Shown in pieces: positions 61,157 to 64,000 of a stretch of 64,000 nt of DNA; the stretch's first letter is position 1, and each line of letters starts with the position of its first letter. A program made the position numbers and the translations under genes. Source of the stretch: UBA3700 sp963592135 (GTDB taxonomy: Bacteria > Bacillota > Clostridia > Christensenellales > UBA3700). The notes under the pieces were generated by a model. The model was not told the DNA's origin and made no database searches. It saw only the letters and a program-made list of their open reading frames with translations. The stretch covers positions 7,822-71,821 of the forward strand of contig CAVAVP010000031.1 of the NCBI GenBank assembly GCA_963592135.1, written 5' to 3'.

Positions 61157-62683
61157 ATGAAAGTAAGAAGAAATTTGCTATTTATATCACTTGTGTGTTT
61201 TGCGATAATATTAGCGGTATGTGCTTCCTCTTTTGTTTTTGCGTTTGAAATACAAACAACTGATTTTGGCGCAAATATTTCTTATTTTTACAAGGAAGTT
61301 TATTTTACTTCTGCAACCTCCTCGAATTCTTCAAAAGTTTCAGCAACTTACAATGTTAGAACTTTAACTATAACAGTTAATAATTTGGGTAGTAGCAGAG
61401 GCGGGTCTTCGTCTTCATCTTCTGCAACATTAACTTGTAAAATTCACAATTCCTTTGATTATGTAGCTTATTATAATGGTTTTACAGAACAGAGTAATTC
61501 GAATTCTAAAATTTCATATACAATAAGCGGATTAACAGATGGATTCTCTCTAAGTCCTAATGAAGATTTAACTGTAACTATAAAAGTTTCTGTATCTTCA
61601 AGCAGCAGTAGTAGACCTGGCGGATCTTCATCTTCTAAACAATCAGGCACAATCGTTTTGTATTTTGATTTTAAAGATAGTTACGAAGTAAAATCAGGAG
61701 AAACAGTTGATGAGCTTATAGATAAAACGACAGAAAATGGTGGTCAAATTAAGTTAACTGAAGATACGTCGATTAGTGCTTTAAATATTAATTCAACAAC
61801 ATCGAATGATATTGCCATTGATTTAAATGGACATAATTTAACTTGTACTAATTCCAAAGATGGCGGATATGCTATTGAGGCTACGGGGTCGACAAATATT
61901 ACAATAAGAAATTCTCAACCAGCAACAGGAGAGTTTATTTGTAACGAAATTGCAGTTTATATTAATTCGGATTATTCTGGAACATTTACTTTTGATAGTG
62001 TATCTGTAAAGACTACCGGAGATGTTGCAGTAAGAAATGCTTCAACAAAAAGTGGTAAGTTATATGTTAAGAATAGTAAGATTTACTCTGAGCAATGGGC
62101 TGGAATTAATAATGTAGCTTCAGGAATACTTGATATTGATGGTTCTACAATTTCAGGTAACAACTTTGGTGTAAAAAATGATGGTGGCGGTACTGCTACT
62201 GTTAAAAATAGTACAATTACACAAAGAGGAGACAACGCGGTAAATTTATCTTATACAAGTATGGCTGGAGTGTACAATGCAAATAACAGTACATTAAATA
62301 TTGAAAATTGTACGGTTACTGGCGTATATCATGCAATGATGGTTGAAAGTGGCATAGTAAATATTTATTCTGGAACATATAGTATTACTGATACAACTGA
62401 CGCAAATAATGATACTTTAATACTAGTTGAAGGTGGAACACTAAGTATAAATAATGGTACATTTACATCTGCATCAACTAGTAACAAAGCTTTATATGTT
62501 ACTGGTGGAAGCGCAAGTGTCAACGATGGAACAATAGTTGGCGTTTTAGCAAACACATCAGGAAGTATTGTTGTAAAAGGTGGAACTTATCAAAGTGAAA
62601 CTTATAGTAATTATTTAGCGGAAGGTTATAGTAGTTCAAGTTTAGATAGTAGAGGCTATCATATAGTATCTTATAATAAATAA
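61157..62683 (+). CDS. Exported protein with Ser-rich domain and parallel beta-helix
   Basis: The 508 residues have a signal peptide (MKVRRNLLFISLVCFAIILA, ending ..FVFA), a domain like that of the preceding gene (to about residue 180), then a long right-handed parallel beta-helix with repeating strands (AIDLNGHNLTCTNSKDGGY, LYVKNSKIYSEQWAGINN, ILDIDGSTISGNNFGVKN, TLNIENCTVTGVYHAMMV, TLSINNGTFTSAST). Two loops of the first domain are extended by Ser/Gly runs (about residues 78-90 and 145-161). Beta-helices often bind or cut polysaccharide, but no catalytic motif is seen. No anchor (LPxTG) is present. Confidence 0.75.
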   Translation: MKVRRNLLFISLVCFAIILAVCASSFVFAFEIQTTDFGANISYFYKEVYFTSATSSNSSKVSATYNVRTLTITVNNLGSSRGGSSSSSSATLTCKIHNSFDYVAYYNGFTEQSNSNSKISYTISGLTDGFSLSPNEDLTVTIKVSVSSSSSSRPGGSSSSKQSGTIVLYFDFKDSYEVKSGETVDELIDKTTENGGQIKLTEDTSISALNINSTTSNDIAIDLNGHNLTCTNSKDGGYAIEATGSTNITIRNSQPATGEFICNEIAVYINSDYSGTFTFDSVSVKTTGDVAVRNASTKSGKLYVKNSKIYSEQWAGINNVASGILDIDGSTISGNNFGVKNDGGGTATVKNSTITQRGDNAVNLSYTSMAGVYNANNSTLNIENCTVTGVYHAMMVESGIVNIYSGTYSITDTTDANNDTLILVEGGTLSINNGTFTSASTSNKALYVTGGSASVNDGTIVGVLANTSGSIVVKGGTYQSETYSNYLAEGYSSSSLDSRGYHIVSYNK

Positions 62684-62705
62684 TAATATTTATATACAAA
62701 GATAT

Positions 62706-62737
62706 AAGTCATGTCTAAAAAGATATGACTTTTTTTA
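62706..62737 (+). terminator. Terminator after the beta-helix gene
   Basis: AAGTCATGTCT and AGATATGACTT form an 11-bp stem with one G-U pair and a 4-base loop (62706-62731), followed by Ts. Confidence 0.85.
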
Positions 62738-62768
62738 ACTTGTATGATATGATTTTTTAGAGGAAAAT

Positions 62769-63842
62769 ATGGCAAAAAGAGTAGTAGTAGGCATGAGCGG
62801 CGGTGTAGATAGTTCTTTAACAGCAATGCTTTTAAAAGAGCAAGGCTATGATGTTATTGGATTATTTATGAGAAACTGGCATGAAACAGATGATTCTGGT
62901 TGCTGTACAGCTGATGAAGATTTTTATGATGTTAGACAAGTTTGTAATAAAATAGGCATTCCTTATTATAGTGTAGATTTTGCTGATTTATATTTTGATA
63001 ATGTTTTTAAATTATTTATTGAAGAATATAAAAAAGGTAGAACTCCAAATCCAGATGTGCTTTGCAATAAAGAAATAAAGTTCGGACCATTTTTAGATTA
63101 TGCTCTAACTCTTGGCGCTGACTATATAGCTACAGGTCATTATTGTAATGTAAGACATGATGGGGATAATCACTATTTAATAAAGGCTAAGGATCAGAAT
63201 AAGGATCAAACATATTTTTTAAATCAATTATCCTCAAAACAATTAGAAAAAGTTATGTTTCCTGTTGGGAATCTAGATAAACCAGATGTTAGAGAACTTG
63301 CTAAAAAATACGGACTTTCTACTGCTGAAAAAAAAGATAGCACAGGCGTTTGTTTTATCGGGGAGAGAAACTTTAGAAAATTTTTAAGCGAATATATTCC
63401 AATGAAAGACGGACCAATAATGGACTTAAAAGGCAATAGGGTTGGAACGCATCATGGTGTTTATTACTATACGATTGGCCAAAGAAAAGGTCTTGGAATA
63501 GGTGGAGGCGGAAACGGCGAGGCCTGGTTTGTCGTTTCAAAAGATGTAATAAAGAATATTTTATATGTATCTCAAGGCGATCAGTCTATGATTTATCATA
63601 AAAATCTTGAATGCGATGATTTTAACTATATTACATATAAACCTAGCGAGAATGAATTTAGATGTACCGTTAGAATTAGACATCGTCAACCAGAACAATT
63701 GGCTACTGCCTATATAAAAGGTGATGGATTAAAAATAACTTTTGATGAAAAACAAAGAGCCATAGCAGAGGGGCAATATGCGGTTGTCTATGTTGGTGAT
63801 GTATGCCTTGGTGGTGGAGTAATTGAAAGAAAATACAATTAA
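62769..63842 (+). CDS. mnmA: tRNA-specific 2-thiouridylase
   Basis: MnmA thiolates U34 of tRNAs for Lys, Glu and Gln. The 357 residues include the PP-loop VVGMSGGVDSSLTAMLL, GLFMRNWHETDDSGCC, NPDVLCNKEIKFG (catalytic Cys), DQTYFLNQL, STGVCFIGERNF (persulfide Cys) and YYTIGQRKGLGIGG. An AGAGGA site precedes the ATG. Sulfur is supplied by a cysteine desulfurase that is not in the window. Confidence 0.96.
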   Translation: MAKRVVVGMSGGVDSSLTAMLLKEQGYDVIGLFMRNWHETDDSGCCTADEDFYDVRQVCNKIGIPYYSVDFADLYFDNVFKLFIEEYKKGRTPNPDVLCNKEIKFGPFLDYALTLGADYIATGHYCNVRHDGDNHYLIKAKDQNKDQTYFLNQLSSKQLEKVMFPVGNLDKPDVRELAKKYGLSTAEKKDSTGVCFIGERNFRKFLSEYIPMKDGPIMDLKGNRVGTHHGVYYYTIGQRKGLGIGGGGNGEAWFVVSKDVIKNILYVSQGDQSMIYHKNLECDDFNYITYKPSENEFRCTVRIRHRQPEQLATAYIKGDGLKITFDEKQRAIAEGQYAVVYVGDVCLGGGVIERKYN

Positions 63843-63917
63843 AATATATAAGTTTTTTTATATATTTGAGTTTAATCAAATTTTTAAAAATATTTTTTTT
63901 AAACCCCTAAATATTTG

Positions 63918-63946
63918 TTGACAGCAATTTTTCTCTATGGTAATAT
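63918..63946 (+). promoter_or_regulatory. Strong promoter, probably of an rRNA operon
   Basis: TTGACA (63918-63923) and TAATAT (63941-63946) have an exact 17-base spacer and a very AT-rich upstream stretch (63843-63915) like an UP element. No ORF begins between here and the window end. Confidence 0.75.
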
Positions 63947-63975
63947 GTAAAGGCTGTTTAGAAATAGGCAGTAAA

Positions 63976-64000
63976 GATGTACCTTAAAAACTGAATAGAA
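63976..64000 (+). promoter_or_regulatory. boxA-like rRNA leader sequence
   Basis: GATGTACCTTAAAAACTGAA resembles the sequence found in Firmicute rRNA leaders and spacers (ACCTTGAAAACTGAA type), which precedes 16S or 23S rRNA. The rRNA gene itself would start just past the right edge, so this is recognition by analogy. Confidence 0.55.

Noticed and set aside
61388..61639. CRISPR or tandem DNA repeat in the Ser-rich region
   Set aside because: The similarity is at codon level for Ser and Gly only; there are no regular repeat and spacer units.

Overview
The window is AT-rich (about one third G+C by eye), densely coded, and comes from a low-GC Gram-positive anaerobe, most likely Bacillota/Clostridia and possibly an uncultured gut lineage. 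The evidence is pyruvate:ferredoxin oxidoreductase, indolepyruvate:ferredoxin oxidoreductase, a reverse rubrerythrin, a ferredoxin-type split glutamate synthase, type III glutamine synthetase, an ECF cobalt/vitamin transporter module next to truA-rplM-rpsI, strong AGGAGG-type ribosome sites, intrinsic terminators, and ZTP and glycine riboswitches. No phage, insertion sequence, CRISPR array or tRNA gene was seen. The species cannot be named from this sequence.

Layout. 1-5137: end of a sodium:solute symporter, then iorA-iorB, an arylacetate-CoA ligase, a transglutaminase-like protein and a small DtxR-type regulator, closely spaced. 5220-10153: a diaminopimelate decarboxylase-like gene, a tandem glycine riboswitch controlling an AGCS symporter, and guaB. 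10166-20864: a ZTP-riboswitch-controlled purine operon, purE-purF-purM-purN-purO-purV-purD-purL, in which the usual bifunctional PurH is replaced by two separate enzymes. 20891-26599: back-to-back metal defence cassettes, csoR-copA-copZ (copper) on the plus strand and zntA-HMA-cadC (zinc/cadmium) on the minus strand. 26633-27325: a PHP hydrolase.

27420-38553 is a glutamine/nitrogen island. On the minus strand it has a three-piece glutamate synthase followed by pyrG. On the plus strand it has glnN (GS III), asnB, a divergent GS-like protein that has lost active-site residues, and an ANTAR-domain antiterminator with a degenerate receiver. Three leaders here (glutamate synthase, glnN, asnB) carry an intrinsic terminator whose 5' arm overlaps a small hairpin with an AA(U)GG loop. 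This looks like one antitermination regulon, and it is the best candidate in the window for a poorly described system.

38546-47605: ispE, a long PRPP synthetase preceded by a 38-codon small ORF, a UPF0173 hydrolase, rho with a duplicated N-terminal motif, a GH36 alpha-galactosidase, a PerR-like regulator with reverse rubrerythrin, and a DUF1846 protein. 47731-52113: an MFS/SLC45-type transporter, a membrane-anchored metallo-beta-lactamase-fold protein, a glutamate-5-kinase-like protein and a lipoprotein. 52268-55861: nifJ (PFOR). 56016-60371: ecfA1-ecfA2-ecfT-truA and rplM-rpsI. 60494-62683: two paralogous exported proteins with matching tandem-repeat promoter boxes; one carries a beta-helix. 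62769-63842: mnmA. The right edge holds a strong promoter and a boxA-like sequence, probably the start of an rRNA operon.
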